DNA of 64,000 nt from Paraliobacillus zengyii (GCF_003268595.1 NZ_CP029797.1:2997501-3061500), one strand, 5' to 3'; numbered from the stretch's first letter, positions 53,574 through 63,520 are shown. A program made the numbers and translations. Notes: generated by a model from the sequence alone, not told the origin.

Positions 53574-55760
53574 ATGAAATTATTTATAGCTGAAAAGCCC
53601 TCGGTAGCAAAAAATATTGCGGATGCATTAAAAGTAAAAGAGAAAAAAGATGGTTATTTTGATGGCAATGGATATATAATCACTTGGGCTTTCGGTCATT
53701 TACTAGAGTTATATGATTCGAAAGATTATGATGAAAAAATGGCACGATGGAAATTGGATAACTTCCCATTTATTCCTCCTGCATTTCAATATAAAGTGAA
53801 AAGTAATCCACGAAATCGGAAACAACGTGATGCAGGGGCAGCAAAACAATTGCAAATCATTCATTCCCTTATTAAGCGACAAGATGTTGTTGCAATTGTT
53901 TCTGCTTGTGACTTCGATCGAGAAGGCCAACTGATTGGAGATAGTATCATTTACAATAGCAAAACAAAGAAGCAGGTTTACCGTTTACTTTTAAATGAAT
54001 GGACACCAAAAGAAATACTACGTGGAATGGAGAATCTAAAGCCTAACGAAGAAATGAGGCCATTACTTCATGCAGGTTTAAGCCGGCAATGGACAGATTG
54101 GGTGATTGGTATTAATCTGACTTCTGTCGCAACCTTGAAGTTCCAAAAAGGTAGAGGGAAGGTACTTAATATCGGCCGTGTACTGCTACCTACTTTAAAA
54201 GTAATCTATGATCGAGATAGTGAGATTGAACAATTTAAACCCGAAGATTATTACAAGTTAAATGCAAATTTTCAGACAGTTGAAACCCAAGTATATCAAG
54301 GTACATATATTGAAAAAAATGCTAAATTCAAGGATAAAACACAGTTAGTAGCGGTACAAAAGCAGATAGAAAATCAACCTGCAACGATAACAGATAAACA
54401 GGTTGAACAAAAAACAGAATATCCACCATTTTTATTTAATCTATCTAACTTACAAGGTTATATTACAAACAAATATAAAGGTTGGACGTCAGATAAAGTC
54501 TTAAAAGTGGCCCAGTCAATCTATGAAAAGAAATTCATTACATATCCAAGAACATCCAGTACTGCTTTAGAAGAGAGCTTAGTTGATAAGACAGCAAAAG
54601 TCCTTGAAGCTGTTTCGACCGATTTACCTTATAGAAATGAAATTAAATTTCAAAAGAATAAACGTATATTTAATAATGCAAAAGTAGAGAGTCATAGTGC
54701 GATTATACCAACCTATCTGATTCCAAAACGCCTGACAAGCGATGAACAGATTGTCTACACCGTAATTAAAAATCGTTTCATCATGCAATTTATGCCAATT
54801 GCAAAATATGAGGAAACAACAATTAAAACAGAAGTAGATAACGTCAACTTAGCAGGGTTCTTTCAAACAAAGGGAAAAGTACAAATTACAGAAGGTTGGA
54901 AAAAGGTAGAGCGGATTCAAACAAAGGACGTACTTTTACCTGCCGTAGAAGTAAATATGAAAGTTCAACTATTAGATACAGAACTATCTACCCATGCGAC
55001 AAAACCTCCCAAAAAGCATACCGAGAGAACGCTTCTCCGTGTTATGGAAACGTGTGGGAAGTCTTATAAAGATGACGATAGTGAAACAAGTGAAGCAATA
55101 ATGGGAACAATTTTACAAGGATTTAGTATTGGTACCGCGGCAACCCGTGCTGACACAATTAAAAAACTTAAAGATGTCGGTTATATTACAACAGAACAAA
55201 AGAACTTAACCTGTACTGCATTAGGAAAAAGATTGGTAGAATCCTTTCCTATCAAACAATTATTTGATCTGGAATTTACAGGTCGGTTAGAGAAATCCTT
55301 ATTCGATATGGAAAAAAGCAAAATCAGCAAAAATGAATTTCTTAATGAAGTATATGCATTCACCACTAACGCTGTTTCTACTATAAAGGGAACAGAAGCG
55401 ATAACAATTCGAAATATCCCTGGAAGCGAAAATAATGAAGCAACTTCTAAGGAATCACTTGGAAAGTGCCCTGCATGTGGAAGTCATGTGATCGAAGGCG
55501 TAAAAGGTTTCGGATGTAGCAATTGGAAAAACGGTTGTACCTTCGTATTATGGAAGAATGATAAATTCCTAGCAACGATGAAAAAGTGTGTAACCAAAAC
55601 AATGGCAAAGACGCTGTTAACAAAAGAAGTTGTCCACGTTAAAGGATTAACAAGTAAAAAGGGCAACACATTTAATGCCTTTTTACGCTATCATAAAAAT
55701 CTCGACAATGACTACTACAGCTGGAAAATGGCTTTTAATGAGAAAGAGTTTATTAATTAA
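53574..55760 (+). CDS. topB: DNA topoisomerase III
   Basis: Type IA topoisomerase that decatenates and relaxes DNA. The Toprim domain shows FIAEKPSVAKNIA at the start and SACDFDREGQLIG near residue 115. The active-site tyrosine is Tyr324 in FITYPRTSST. Near 650 a single zinc-ribbon-like repeat (CPACGSHVIEG...GFGCSNWKNGC) ends the protein. The 728-residue length is nearly that of B. subtilis TopB. GGAG precedes ATG 53574. It stands between the kinase pair and the DUF817 gene, 58 nt from the latter, possibly co-transcribed. Confidence 0.93.
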   Translation: MKLFIAEKPSVAKNIADALKVKEKKDGYFDGNGYIITWAFGHLLELYDSKDYDEKMARWKLDNFPFIPPAFQYKVKSNPRNRKQRDAGAAKQLQIIHSLIKRQDVVAIVSACDFDREGQLIGDSIIYNSKTKKQVYRLLLNEWTPKEILRGMENLKPNEEMRPLLHAGLSRQWTDWVIGINLTSVATLKFQKGRGKVLNIGRVLLPTLKVIYDRDSEIEQFKPEDYYKLNANFQTVETQVYQGTYIEKNAKFKDKTQLVAVQKQIENQPATITDKQVEQKTEYPPFLFNLSNLQGYITNKYKGWTSDKVLKVAQSIYEKKFITYPRTSSTALEESLVDKTAKVLEAVSTDLPYRNEIKFQKNKRIFNNAKVESHSAIIPTYLIPKRLTSDEQIVYTVIKNRFIMQFMPIAKYEETTIKTEVDNVNLAGFFQTKGKVQITEGWKKVERIQTKDVLLPAVEVNMKVQLLDTELSTHATKPPKKHTERTLLRVMETCGKSYKDDDSETSEAIMGTILQGFSIGTAATRADTIKKLKDVGYITTEQKNLTCTALGKRLVESFPIKQLFDLEFTGRLEKSLFDMEKSKISKNEFLNEVYAFTTNAVSTIKGTEAITIRNIPGSENNEATSKESLGKCPACGSHVIEGVKGFGCSNWKNGCTFVLWKNDKFLATMKKCVTKTMAKTLLTKEVVHVKGLTSKKGNTFNAFLRYHKNLDNDYYSWKMAFNEKEFIN

Positions 55761-55818
55761 ATATGCTATGAAGTAATGTTTCAAAATGGATTATGAAAAT
55801 AATGGAGGGTAAAATCTC

Positions 55819-56616
55819 ATGCGAGCCTTTAAACAACTTTACCTATTTGGTTGGCAACAAGCATTGTCCTGTATCTTTCCAGTTGTCATTTTTGCTTCAC
55901 TTGCACTTACCAAGCTAGTTTCACTCCCGCTACTTTCTCGTTATGATTGGTTATTGCTGCTTTGTCTCGTCACACAGGTCTTGATGGTTTATACACGTCT
56001 GGAAACGTGGGATGAATTAAAAGTGATTACTATCTTTCATTTAATCGGACTTGCTCTTGAACTATTTAAAGTACATATGGGCTCGTGGTCCTATCCCGGT
56101 GAAGGTTACTCTAAATTATTCGGTGTGCCATTATATAGTGGCTTTATGTATGCCAGTGTGGCCAGCTATTTATGTCAGGCATGGCGGAGACTTAATGTTC
56201 GCTTAATTAAATGGCCTCCTTTTTTACTTGTTGTTCCACTTGCTGCAGCCATTTATTTAAACTTTTTCACACATCATTTTTGGATTGATACTAGGTGGTT
56301 CATATCCGCACTAGTTATTGTTGTCTTCTGGAGAACATGGGTAGTGTTCGAAGTAGGAAGCAGGTTCTACCGTATGCCACTTTCCTTATCTTTTGTATTG
56401 ATTGGATTTTTTATTTGGATAGCTGAAAACATTGCAACATTTTTCAGTGCTTGGGAATACCCCAACCAAGCAGAAGCCTGGACTCTCGTTCACTTAGGAA
56501 AAGTAAGTTCTTGGCTATTGCTTGTTATTGTCAGCTTTTTAATAGTAGCGACGTTAAAACAAGTAAAAAATACACGTTCTACTGGTGAAGGCATAGATAA
56601 TTCTGCAGGTAATTAA
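55819..56616 (+). CDS. DUF817 (YoaT-type) membrane protein
   Basis: A 265-residue protein with seven to eight membrane helices, of the DUF817/YoaT family. Recognisable features are an early LFGWQQALSCIFP, FKVHMGSWSYPGEGYSKLFGVPLYSGFMY (in two parts: FKVHMGSWSYP, YSKLFGVPLYSGFMY) and AENIATFFSAWEYPNQ near residue 205. Several conserved His, Trp and Tyr residues in helices suggest a carotenoid-cyclase-like or metal/proton site, but function is unknown. GGAGGG lies ~9 nt before ATG 55819. It follows topB by 58 nt without a terminator. Confidence 0.82.
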   Translation: MRAFKQLYLFGWQQALSCIFPVVIFASLALTKLVSLPLLSRYDWLLLLCLVTQVLMVYTRLETWDELKVITIFHLIGLALELFKVHMGSWSYPGEGYSKLFGVPLYSGFMYASVASYLCQAWRRLNVRLIKWPPFLLVVPLAAAIYLNFFTHHFWIDTRWFISALVIVVFWRTWVVFEVGSRFYRMPLSLSFVLIGFFIWIAENIATFFSAWEYPNQAEAWTLVHLGKVSSWLLLVIVSFLIVATLKQVKNTRSTGEGIDNSAGN

Positions 56617-56646
56617 TTATAGTAAACTCAAATTTTTCACCAAATA

Positions 56647-56695
56647 AAATAACCGACCTATTGTTGAATTAACAACTACTAGAGATCGGTTATTT
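56647..56695. terminator. Bidirectional terminator
   Basis: AAATAACCGA and TCGGTTATTT pair around an inner GTTG-AATTAA-CAAC hairpin, between the DUF817 gene and the convergent sugar carrier gene. Confidence 0.85.
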
Positions 56696-56777
56696 CATCG
56701 CCTTATTTACTTTTTTCCTGAATTATTATCCTATTACCAAGCTACATATAGATGAAATTGAAATTACTCATTCACTA

Positions 56778-58175
56778 TTAACGTACACTTGCTATTTTAT
56801 CTTGGCCATTTTTATTCTTTGGCTTCCAAATCAATGCGATTTCTTCTAGGGATTTATTTTTTGTTTCTGGAACAATTGTCATTACAAATGTAAAGCAGAT
56901 AACGTTAATTGCTGCGAACATCCAAAATGTAAATGCACCACCCATGCCATTAATTAGCATTGGTGTAAATTGACCAATTGACCAATTCGCTCCCCAAAGA
57001 AACATTGTTGCAATTCCAACAGCTTTTCCACGTAAATGGTTTGGAAAAATCTCCGGTATCATAACCCAAGGAATTGGTCCCATGGAAACACAGAAAGCAG
57101 CTGTGAAACCTGCAATGAAAATTATCAGTAAAGGACCACTGTTTTCTGGCGTAAAGTAGAACACGCATCCAATTAGCACCATAAAGATCGCCATTAAACT
57201 CGAACCGATAGCCATTAATTTTTTTCTTCCTAATCTATCAATTAATAGAATCGCAACTACAGTAAACACAAGTTGTACACTACCAATAATACTTGTCGCC
57301 AAAAATTCTGTGTTATTTTCAAAACCAACACTTCGGAAAATATCTGGACCATAGTACGTAACCGCATTCATTCCAATTACTTGATTAAACAAAGCTAGAA
57401 ATATCCCAACACCCATTGCTGCCCGAAGACCAGGCTTGAATAACTGTTTAACTGAAGTATTCTCTTCCACTTCAATAGAATGCTTTATTTCTTTAGCTTC
57501 CTTTATCGCTACTTTTTCTCCATTAATTTTCTTTAATATCTGAAATGCTTCTGTTTCGTTTCCTTTTTTAATTAAGAATCTTGGACTTTCTGGAATAAAA
57601 AACAATAGAATCAAGAAAATAATTCCTGGGAAAGTTCCATATCCCAACATCCAACGCCAACCAGTTTCTAGACCCCATTCATAAGTTCCACTATTTGCTA
57701 CACCAAAATTAATATAAAAAGTAACCGAAATACCTATGATCGTAAACAATTGATAAAGTGAACCTAAACGTCCTCTAATTGCAGGTGGAGCACATTCACT
57801 AATGTACGTAACAGATAAAGCAGAAGCAAAGCCAATACCAAATCCACCTAGTATTCTAGCAAAAACAAGCATTGTTACGTTTATAGCAAGTGCAGAACCA
57901 AGGGCAGAAACAATAAAGAACACTGCCGAAATGATAAGGATGTTTTTTCTTCCATATTTATCACTTAAAAAGCCTGACATCGCGACACCTAAAACACCAC
58001 CAATCATTACACATGAAATGACCCAACCTTCCATCGCTGGACTCAAATCATATAAAACTTGTAAATAGCCAATTGCTCCTGAAATTACTGCCGTATCAAA
58101 ACCGTATAATAAACCACCCATACCAGCAGATGCCGTGATTAAAATTACATACCAAAAAGAATGTTTTTTTACCAT
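56778..58175 (-). CDS. Sugar:proton symporter, MFS sugar porter family (xylose/arabinose/inositol type)
   Basis: A 465-residue carrier with 12 helices and all sugar-porter signatures: GGLLYGFDTAVISGA in helix 1, SDKYGRKN in loop 2-3, PESPRFL after helix 6, NQVIGMNAVTYYGP in helix 7, DRLGRKK in loop 8-9 and PETKNKSLEEI at the end. It is closest in pattern to XylE, AraE or IolT; the sugar is not decided. GGAGGGGG precedes ATG 58175. A cre-like site lies ~100 bp upstream. The three-gene sensor operon upstream on the same strand (58.4-62.4 kb) probably controls it. Confidence 0.9.
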   Translation of the reverse strand: MVKKHSFWYVILITASAGMGGLLYGFDTAVISGAIGYLQVLYDLSPAMEGWVISCVMIGGVLGVAMSGFLSDKYGRKNILIISAVFFIVSALGSALAINVTMLVFARILGGFGIGFASALSVTYISECAPPAIRGRLGSLYQLFTIIGISVTFYINFGVANSGTYEWGLETGWRWMLGYGTFPGIIFLILLFFIPESPRFLIKKGNETEAFQILKKINGEKVAIKEAKEIKHSIEVEENTSVKQLFKPGLRAAMGVGIFLALFNQVIGMNAVTYYGPDIFRSVGFENNTEFLATSIIGSVQLVFTVVAILLIDRLGRKKLMAIGSSLMAIFMVLIGCVFYFTPENSGPLLIIFIAGFTAAFCVSMGPIPWVMIPEIFPNHLRGKAVGIATMFLWGANWSIGQFTPMLINGMGGAFTFWMFAAINVICFTFVMTIVPETKNKSLEEIALIWKPKNKNGQDKIASVR

Positions 58176-58273
58176 GATGATCCCCCTCCATTTTTTTAAG
58201 CTAAACCCTACAAATGATTCCGTTTAAATATTTCGTTTTAACTTATATTTAATTTATCAAGAATTCGTTTATT

Positions 58274-58287
58274 TGTTAGCGCTTTCG
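58274..58287. promoter_or_regulatory. cre-like CcpA site of the sugar carrier
   Basis: TGTTAGCGCTTTCG matches the cre consensus (TGNAARCGNWWWCA) at 12 of 14 positions, ~100 bp upstream of the carrier start. This fits glucose repression of a secondary sugar uptake system. Confidence 0.5.
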
Positions 58288-58328
58288 TCTGTACATTCTT
58301 GTGAAAACCTAGATTATCTTGTGAAACG

Positions 58329-58361
58329 AAAAAATGAGACAAGTATAAGCTTGTCCCATTC
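58329..58361 (-). terminator. Terminator of the sensor operon
   Basis: On the minus strand AATGGGACAAG pairs with CTTGTCTCATT, followed by TTTTTT. It separates the response-regulator gene from the sugar carrier, so the carrier has its own promoter. Confidence 0.87.
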
Positions 58362-58404
58362 AGGTCGATCACAATGCATTTATATATGAACTAATCGTCT
58401 TTTG

Positions 58405-59973
58405 TTACTGTTGATAGTTAGCTCGATAATAACGTGGGCTCCAACCTGTTTCTTTCTTGAAAACACGGCTAAAATAATTTGGATCTTTGTATCCGATAGT
58501 CAGTGCTATTTCTTTTAATGGCATAACACTATCTAACAGCAGAACTTTCGCTTTTTCAAGTCTCGTATTTGTTAAATAGTCTATAAAGGTTATTTGAAAA
58601 CGTTCTTTAAATAATTTACTTAAGTAATAAGAGCTAAGACCAATCTCTTCGGCCACTTCCTCTAATGATATTTGTTCATGAAAATGAAAATCGATGTAGT
58701 CTTTTGCTTGAATTAGCAAGCCTTGAACACCATCTGTACGCCAATTCGAAATTTGCTCAACGATATAAGAAAGATGGGTTTTTGTTGCTTCTTTTATTTG
58801 CATCGACGTTTCTAAATGTGTGAAGCTCATCTGGAAATTTTCCATTATCCCAAGCTCTTTCATCGAACGAGTTAATACAATTATAAAATCTTCTAGTGCC
58901 TTCTTCATGATTTTCACTTTATAATTAGATGCATCTTGAATTAATTGGTAATAAGAATCAAACCTTTGTAATGTTTCTTGTAGGTCTCCATGTTTAATAG
59001 ATTCAATTAATGCTTTCTCTACTTTAAATGGAATTAACGCTTGTTGTGTTTGTTTTAATTTAGGACTATAAACCAAATAGGAAGCTTTCTGATGGTGATG
59101 AACAAACTCTAAAGCATAACTTGCTTCCTGATATGACTGAGAAAAGTCATTCACATTCGTTATCACTGCACCGACTCCAGCTAGCAGACGAATTTGATCA
59201 ATTTTATTCTGGGCGGTATGAATGATTGATCGTGCGAATGCTTGTCTCATTTCTAACGTTACATCATGATGGCTATGAAATAAAGTAAAGACAGGTACTT
59301 GAAATCCAGTTAATGGTCCAACAAGACAGTGATAGTCATGTTCATCTAGTGATTGTTTCAGTAATCGATACCAGTCACTCTTTTCATCTCGACTCGGTTT
59401 TAACGTACTAGAATCAAAAGAAAAAACCGCAACAAAACCTTGGCTCTCTTCTAATTGCAACCATTGATCCCAATCTTTTTCACTAAATTCATGCACATGA
59501 TTCATCATCAATGAAATGACAAATTCCATTTCCACCACGGAATTAGCTCGTTCAAGACGATGATCGATCTCAACTTTTTTGATTGCTTGCTGTTTTTCAC
59601 TCTCCAGTTCATTTACCATGCGATCATATGACTCTAAGACATTAGAAACTTTATTTGGCTTCAATAAATACTCTTTTATACCTAACTTCATGGCTTCCTG
59701 CGCGTAATTAAATGTGTCGAATGCAGAAACCATAATACACTTTATCTTAGGCATAACAGCTAGAATCTTCTTAATTGCTATAATACCATCAAAAACTGGC
59801 ATCTTTATATCCATAAAAATCAAGTCAGGCTTATGTTTTAAAGCTAATTCCACCGCTTCTTCACCATTTCCAGCTTCTGTTACAATTTCAAAATTGGAAC
59901 GATTCTTTTGTAGAATAAGTCCTAATCCTTGTCTTTCTAATGGTTCATCATCCACCAACATTATCTTTATCAA
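58405..59973 (-). CDS. YesN-type response regulator with AraC DNA-binding domain
   Basis: A 522-residue regulator. The receiver domain is residues 1-~125, with DDEP at the start, phospho-acceptor Asp55 in LIFMDIKMP, and Lys in LLKP. A central helical linker of ~250 residues follows, then two AraC-type helix-turn-helix motifs at ~425-520 (ISLEEVAEEIGLSSYYLSKLFKE, here in two parts: ISLEEVAEEIGL and SSYYLSKLFKE; and IALTIGYKDPNYFSRVFKKE). The start is TTG 59973 after GGGGGA, 15 nt past the kinase stop. It probably activates the neighbouring sugar carrier when phosphorylated by the YesM-type kinase. Confidence 0.92.
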   Translation of the reverse strand: MIKIMLVDDEPLERQGLGLILQKNRSNFEIVTEAGNGEEAVELALKHKPDLIFMDIKMPVFDGIIAIKKILAVMPKIKCIMVSAFDTFNYAQEAMKLGIKEYLLKPNKVSNVLESYDRMVNELESEKQQAIKKVEIDHRLERANSVVEMEFVISLMMNHVHEFSEKDWDQWLQLEESQGFVAVFSFDSSTLKPSRDEKSDWYRLLKQSLDEHDYHCLVGPLTGFQVPVFTLFHSHHDVTLEMRQAFARSIIHTAQNKIDQIRLLAGVGAVITNVNDFSQSYQEASYALEFVHHHQKASYLVYSPKLKQTQQALIPFKVEKALIESIKHGDLQETLQRFDSYYQLIQDASNYKVKIMKKALEDFIIVLTRSMKELGIMENFQMSFTHLETSMQIKEATKTHLSYIVEQISNWRTDGVQGLLIQAKDYIDFHFHEQISLEEVAEEIGLSSYYLSKLFKERFQITFIDYLTNTRLEKAKVLLLDSVMPLKEIALTIGYKDPNYFSRVFKKETGWSPRYYRANYQQ

Positions 59974-59988
59974 GCTACTTTCCCCCTG

Positions 59989-61413
59989 TTACTGTTGTTT
60001 CTTTAACCAAATCGAAACAGTAGTACCAATTCCTAGTCTCGAAGAAATGGTAACTTCACTATCTTTGTCAAATAATTTAAGTCGATCAATAACATTCCTT
60101 AGTCCAATCCCTGTTGAGTGTCCTGATCTTTTTTCGGATAGAACGAGTTCTGGCTCTTCTCTTTCTTCTAATAGGTGATCAATTGTATCTTGGTCCATAC
60201 CAACACCATTATCGCTAATATTAATTACGACTCTTTCTCCATCTTGATAAATACGCAATTCGATTTTGGCTCCAGCTGCCATCGATTCTATGCCGTGCAT
60301 AAAAGCATTCTCTACAATTGGCTGGAGGGTTAGACATGGGATAGGTGTCAACAAGCACGTTTGATCAATATGTTGAGTGAACTCCACACGATTTCCAAAA
60401 CGCGTTTTTTGAATAAAGAAATATTCTTTTACAACTTCCACCTCATCCCTTAGAAATGTATCTCGATCGATATTGCCAATATTATAGCGAAGTAACGCTG
60501 AGACGGATGCAATTAAATCATTTGTCCGCTCCGCACCTTCAATAATTGATGTTTTAGATATTGTATTTAGTGTGTTAAAAAGGAAGTGTGGATTAATTTG
60601 ATTTTGTAGACTTTTTAACTCCATCTCTTTTAATAATTGAGCAAGCCTAGCCTTTTCTTCAATTTCCGCTACAGATTGTCTGATATTTCTTTTCATTTCA
60701 TTAAATGTTTTAGTTAAAAACCATAGTTCGTCTTTTCTTGAAATGACAACATCCTTTCCAGAAAAGTATCCAGAAGATATTTCTTGTGCCGCCCTTGTTA
60801 AGCGATCAATCGTTCTCGTAATACCATTAGAAAACCAAATTGCAAATAAAATACTAAGGACGATAAAAGAAATGAATATCGCAGTGCCCATATTTTTTGT
60901 TTGCTGAATTTTTTGATCCTCAAGCTTGTATATACCCTGATAGTTTGATAGTTCATTATTAATAAGATCGAGTGTTTGTGAATGAATGTATGTTGATGTT
61001 TTTTCTGCTTCACTTAAATGAATCGAATAATTTTGAATATCCTGATCGTTTACTCCTTGAACTGTCTGATCCGTGTGTTCAATAAAACTTGTGATTATAT
61101 TCAGATAGTTTTTCTTTGTTATACCTAACATTTCTCTATTCGTAAAAGTCTGTTGTAAGTCGCGTAACTCTTCTTTATCTTGCTTATATGAATCAAGGTT
61201 ATCTGTTATCGGTTCTTTTACATAAAGTTGTAAAGATTGATACATTTGATCCGTTATGTTGGTGATATCATTTAATAGTAATAAATGATTCGAACTTTCT
61301 TCATATAACTCCTTTACTTGTTGATCGTTTTGTTCACGAACAAAAAACAGAACTAAAATGAATAATAAGAGAACAATAAAATAAAGTAATAGCTTCGACC
61401 GTATTTTAATCAT
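59989..61413 (-). CDS. YesM/LytS-type sensor histidine kinase
   Basis: Membrane kinase of ~474 residues. Helix 1 is at ~8-28, an extracytoplasmic helical sensor at ~30-180, helix 2 at ~185-205, then HAMP. The His_kinase domain has LQNQINPHFLFNTLN (phospho-His) near 290, and the HATPase has ISDNGVGMD and GIGLRNVIDRL. ATG 61413 overlaps the binding-protein stop as ATGA, and AGGA 8 nt upstream supports it; the longer frame to 61440 lies inside the upstream gene. The kinase probably senses the sugar through the membrane-anchored binding protein encoded just before it. Confidence 0.92.
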   Translation of the reverse strand: MIKIRSKLLLYFIVLLLFILVLFFVREQNDQQVKELYEESSNHLLLLNDITNITDQMYQSLQLYVKEPITDNLDSYKQDKEELRDLQQTFTNREMLGITKKNYLNIITSFIEHTDQTVQGVNDQDIQNYSIHLSEAEKTSTYIHSQTLDLINNELSNYQGIYKLEDQKIQQTKNMGTAIFISFIVLSILFAIWFSNGITRTIDRLTRAAQEISSGYFSGKDVVISRKDELWFLTKTFNEMKRNIRQSVAEIEEKARLAQLLKEMELKSLQNQINPHFLFNTLNTISKTSIIEGAERTNDLIASVSALLRYNIGNIDRDTFLRDEVEVVKEYFFIQKTRFGNRVEFTQHIDQTCLLTPIPCLTLQPIVENAFMHGIESMAAGAKIELRIYQDGERVVINISDNGVGMDQDTIDHLLEEREEPELVLSEKRSGHSTGIGLRNVIDRLKLFDKDSEVTISSRLGIGTTVSIWLKKQQ

Positions 61414-62408
61414 GGGGTATCGTCCTTTGGTCTTGTCCAATCAGCTAAGTCCACTCTGCGGATAGCGGTTGCATCGGTATGATTGATTTCTTCAATTGAT
61501 CTATCCTTAATAATATCAAGCATAATTTCAATGCTTCGGTAACCCATTTCATATGGTTGTTGTTCAATAAGTACGTCAATTTCACCGTTTTTCAATAAAT
61601 CTATATTTTCATCCAGTGTATCAAAACCAATTACATACAAATTACCTTGTAGATTTAAAGAATTTGCTGCTGCAACAATGCCGCTCGCATCAAACGAACT
61701 CGTACCGTAAAATGCTGTGATTTCATTATGCTCCGCTAACATGGTATACGCTTTTTCCTCAGCTTCCACGCCTGTGATATTTGATTCATCAATCCCAACA
61801 ATCCTAATTCCTTCGATTTGATCCACAATATTTTTAAATCCTTCTATTCGAAGTTGGTGATGTACATTATCAAAACTACCCGTAATAATTCCTACAGTTG
61901 CTTCTCCATCAGTATCTTTGACTAATGCCTCTCCCGCTAACTGTCCTGCAGCGTAGTTATCAGTACCAATATAAGCAGAACGTAAGCTTGTCGGAGAATC
62001 AGTATCAATCGTTATAACAGGAATACCTGCATCCACGGCTTTATTAATCATTGGGGTGAAATCTTCATTCAATGCTTGCACAATAATCCCGTCCACTTTT
62101 GATTTAATCGCCATATCAAGAAGTTCCAGTTGTTCCTCTGGATTTGATCGATTTGGTCCATCGTATTCAACAAACACATCGTATATGGACTCTGTCGTTT
62201 TTGCTCCATCCCCAACTAAACGCCAATAATCATGATCCATTTCCTCACCGATTAAGGAAAAGTGATAGGTAGGAAGAGATGAAGATGGTCTGGCATTAGT
62301 CAATCGCTCATCATAAGTATCCGCTTTCTTATAAAATGAAAAAGAAAAAGCTAGCCCCACAATAAACAATACTAGTAAAAAAATATATAAGTAGGATATG
62401 CGTTTCAT
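61410..62408 (-). CDS. Membrane-anchored sugar-binding sensor protein (XylFII/RbsB-like)
   Basis: A Peripla_BP_4-type sugar-binding protein of ~332 residues with an uncleaved N-terminal helix (SYLYIFLLVLFIVGLAFSF) rather than a lipobox. The binding domain shows VDGIIVQALNEDF, AGIPVITIDTDSP, YIGTDNYAAGQLAGE and VIGFDTLDENIDLL, as in ribose- and xylose-binding proteins. AGGAGG sits just before ATG 62408. No ABC permease or ATPase is adjacent, so it works as a co-sensor, not a transporter. In Clostridium a XylFII-LytS-YesN three-component system controls xylose uptake; this operon has the same order. Confidence 0.85.
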   Translation of the reverse strand: MKRISYLYIFLLVLFIVGLAFSFSFYKKADTYDERLTNARPSSSLPTYHFSLIGEEMDHDYWRLVGDGAKTTESIYDVFVEYDGPNRSNPEEQLELLDMAIKSKVDGIIVQALNEDFTPMINKAVDAGIPVITIDTDSPTSLRSAYIGTDNYAAGQLAGEALVKDTDGEATVGIITGSFDNVHHQLRIEGFKNIVDQIEGIRIVGIDESNITGVEAEEKAYTMLAEHNEITAFYGTSSFDASGIVAAANSLNLQGNLYVIGFDTLDENIDLLKNGEIDVLIEQQPYEMGYRSIEIMLDIIKDRSIEEINHTDATAIRRVDLADWTRPKDDTP

Positions 62409-62545
62409 CATTACCTCCTGGCAGTCAGACATATAAAAAGGAATAATATACCGTCTAATTCTTTCAATTATCGTATCACATTATTGCATTACAAGCACAG
62501 GGGTGTTTCAATCTAGTAGATCATAGCAATTACTTTGAATCTTAC

Positions 62546-63520
62546 TTACACTAAATGAGGCGGACCATATTCTCGTGTTTCTCTCACTATATGACGATTC
62601 GATTCAATAAAAGCAATCAATTCTTGAATAGCCTCGGAGTTATACGAAGGATTAACAATATAAAAGGAACAACCCTTTGGTAGTTCAGAAATAAAATATT
62701 TTATTTCCTTTCTGTCCGGATTTCCAAATGAGTGACCAACTATTACAAATGTATTCACATCAAAGTGTTGCACACAGTTTGAATAGCTCTTAAATAGATC
62801 TTGAATCCATGCTCTTTCTTTATGGTAATTTTCCTGCGTCGGTGGTATTAAGTCCGGTTGTAATCTAAAATCATCTACATCATGATAGGAAACTGTTGTC
62901 ACAAAACCTTTTCTATTTGATTTATGTATTTGATTCCCATTCATTCTTGCACTCCAAGTAGAAGTATTATCTTCAGCCGTCCTTAAATCTGGAGCTATTT
63001 CAAAATCAATTGACCCATGTGGCTTGAATAATGGTATGCCGCCTCTTTCATTATTTGTACCAACTCGATGATATCCTGTGATAGGATGTGCTTGCCTAAA
63101 AGCATTCTCTAAAATCAAGTCATAATTAAAAGATATCAAACCGATTATATCTTTTCTATATTTCTTCATCCACATTGTCCATGGCCACTGCACTAAATTA
63201 TATTTATCCATTTCTAATTGAAAAGTCGAATAAGATAGAGCTAGGAATTTCCTTAATTCGGATTCATTCTGCTGGTCATACTTTTTCCAATGGCCAAAAT
63301 CTAAAAATTCATTCATCGCATCAAAATCAGATTGATTATGAGAGAGAGGCATTAACTTATTCTTGATTGTATCCAGCTTATTAATAAACGGATCAAATTT
63401 TATGTTTGGATTATGAAAAGATTTTAATGGTGAGGAGGTATCAAGCTTCAACTGTAAGTAGTGTATCAAATCAACAGATAAACCATTTCCAGCCAAAATA
63501 AACATTCTTCTTTTTCTCAT
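62546..63520 (-). CDS. SIR2-like domain protein (candidate NADase/defence effector)
   Basis: A 324-residue soluble protein whose first ~200 residues fit the SIR2-like fold: a nucleotide-binding start (LAGNGLSVDL, 9-18), ISFNYDLILENAF (Asn132, Asp134) and LFKPHGSIDF (His168), the catalytic Asn and His of bacterial SIR2 NADases. Near 265, FVIVGHSFGNPD resembles the second nucleotide-binding segment, followed by FYIVNPSYN. In phage-defence systems (Thoeris ThsA, DSR, SIR2-HerA) this fold depletes NAD+. No partner defence gene lies beside it. AGGAGT lies 8 nt before ATG 63520. Enzyme activity and defence role are inference from the motif. Confidence 0.72.
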   Translation of the reverse strand: MRKRRMFILAGNGLSVDLIHYLQLKLDTSSPLKSFHNPNIKFDPFINKLDTIKNKLMPLSHNQSDFDAMNEFLDFGHWKKYDQQNESELRKFLALSYSTFQLEMDKYNLVQWPWTMWMKKYRKDIIGLISFNYDLILENAFRQAHPITGYHRVGTNNERGGIPLFKPHGSIDFEIAPDLRTAEDNTSTWSARMNGNQIHKSNRKGFVTTVSYHDVDDFRLQPDLIPPTQENYHKERAWIQDLFKSYSNCVQHFDVNTFVIVGHSFGNPDRKEIKYFISELPKGCSFYIVNPSYNSEAIQELIAFIESNRHIVRETREYGPPHLV

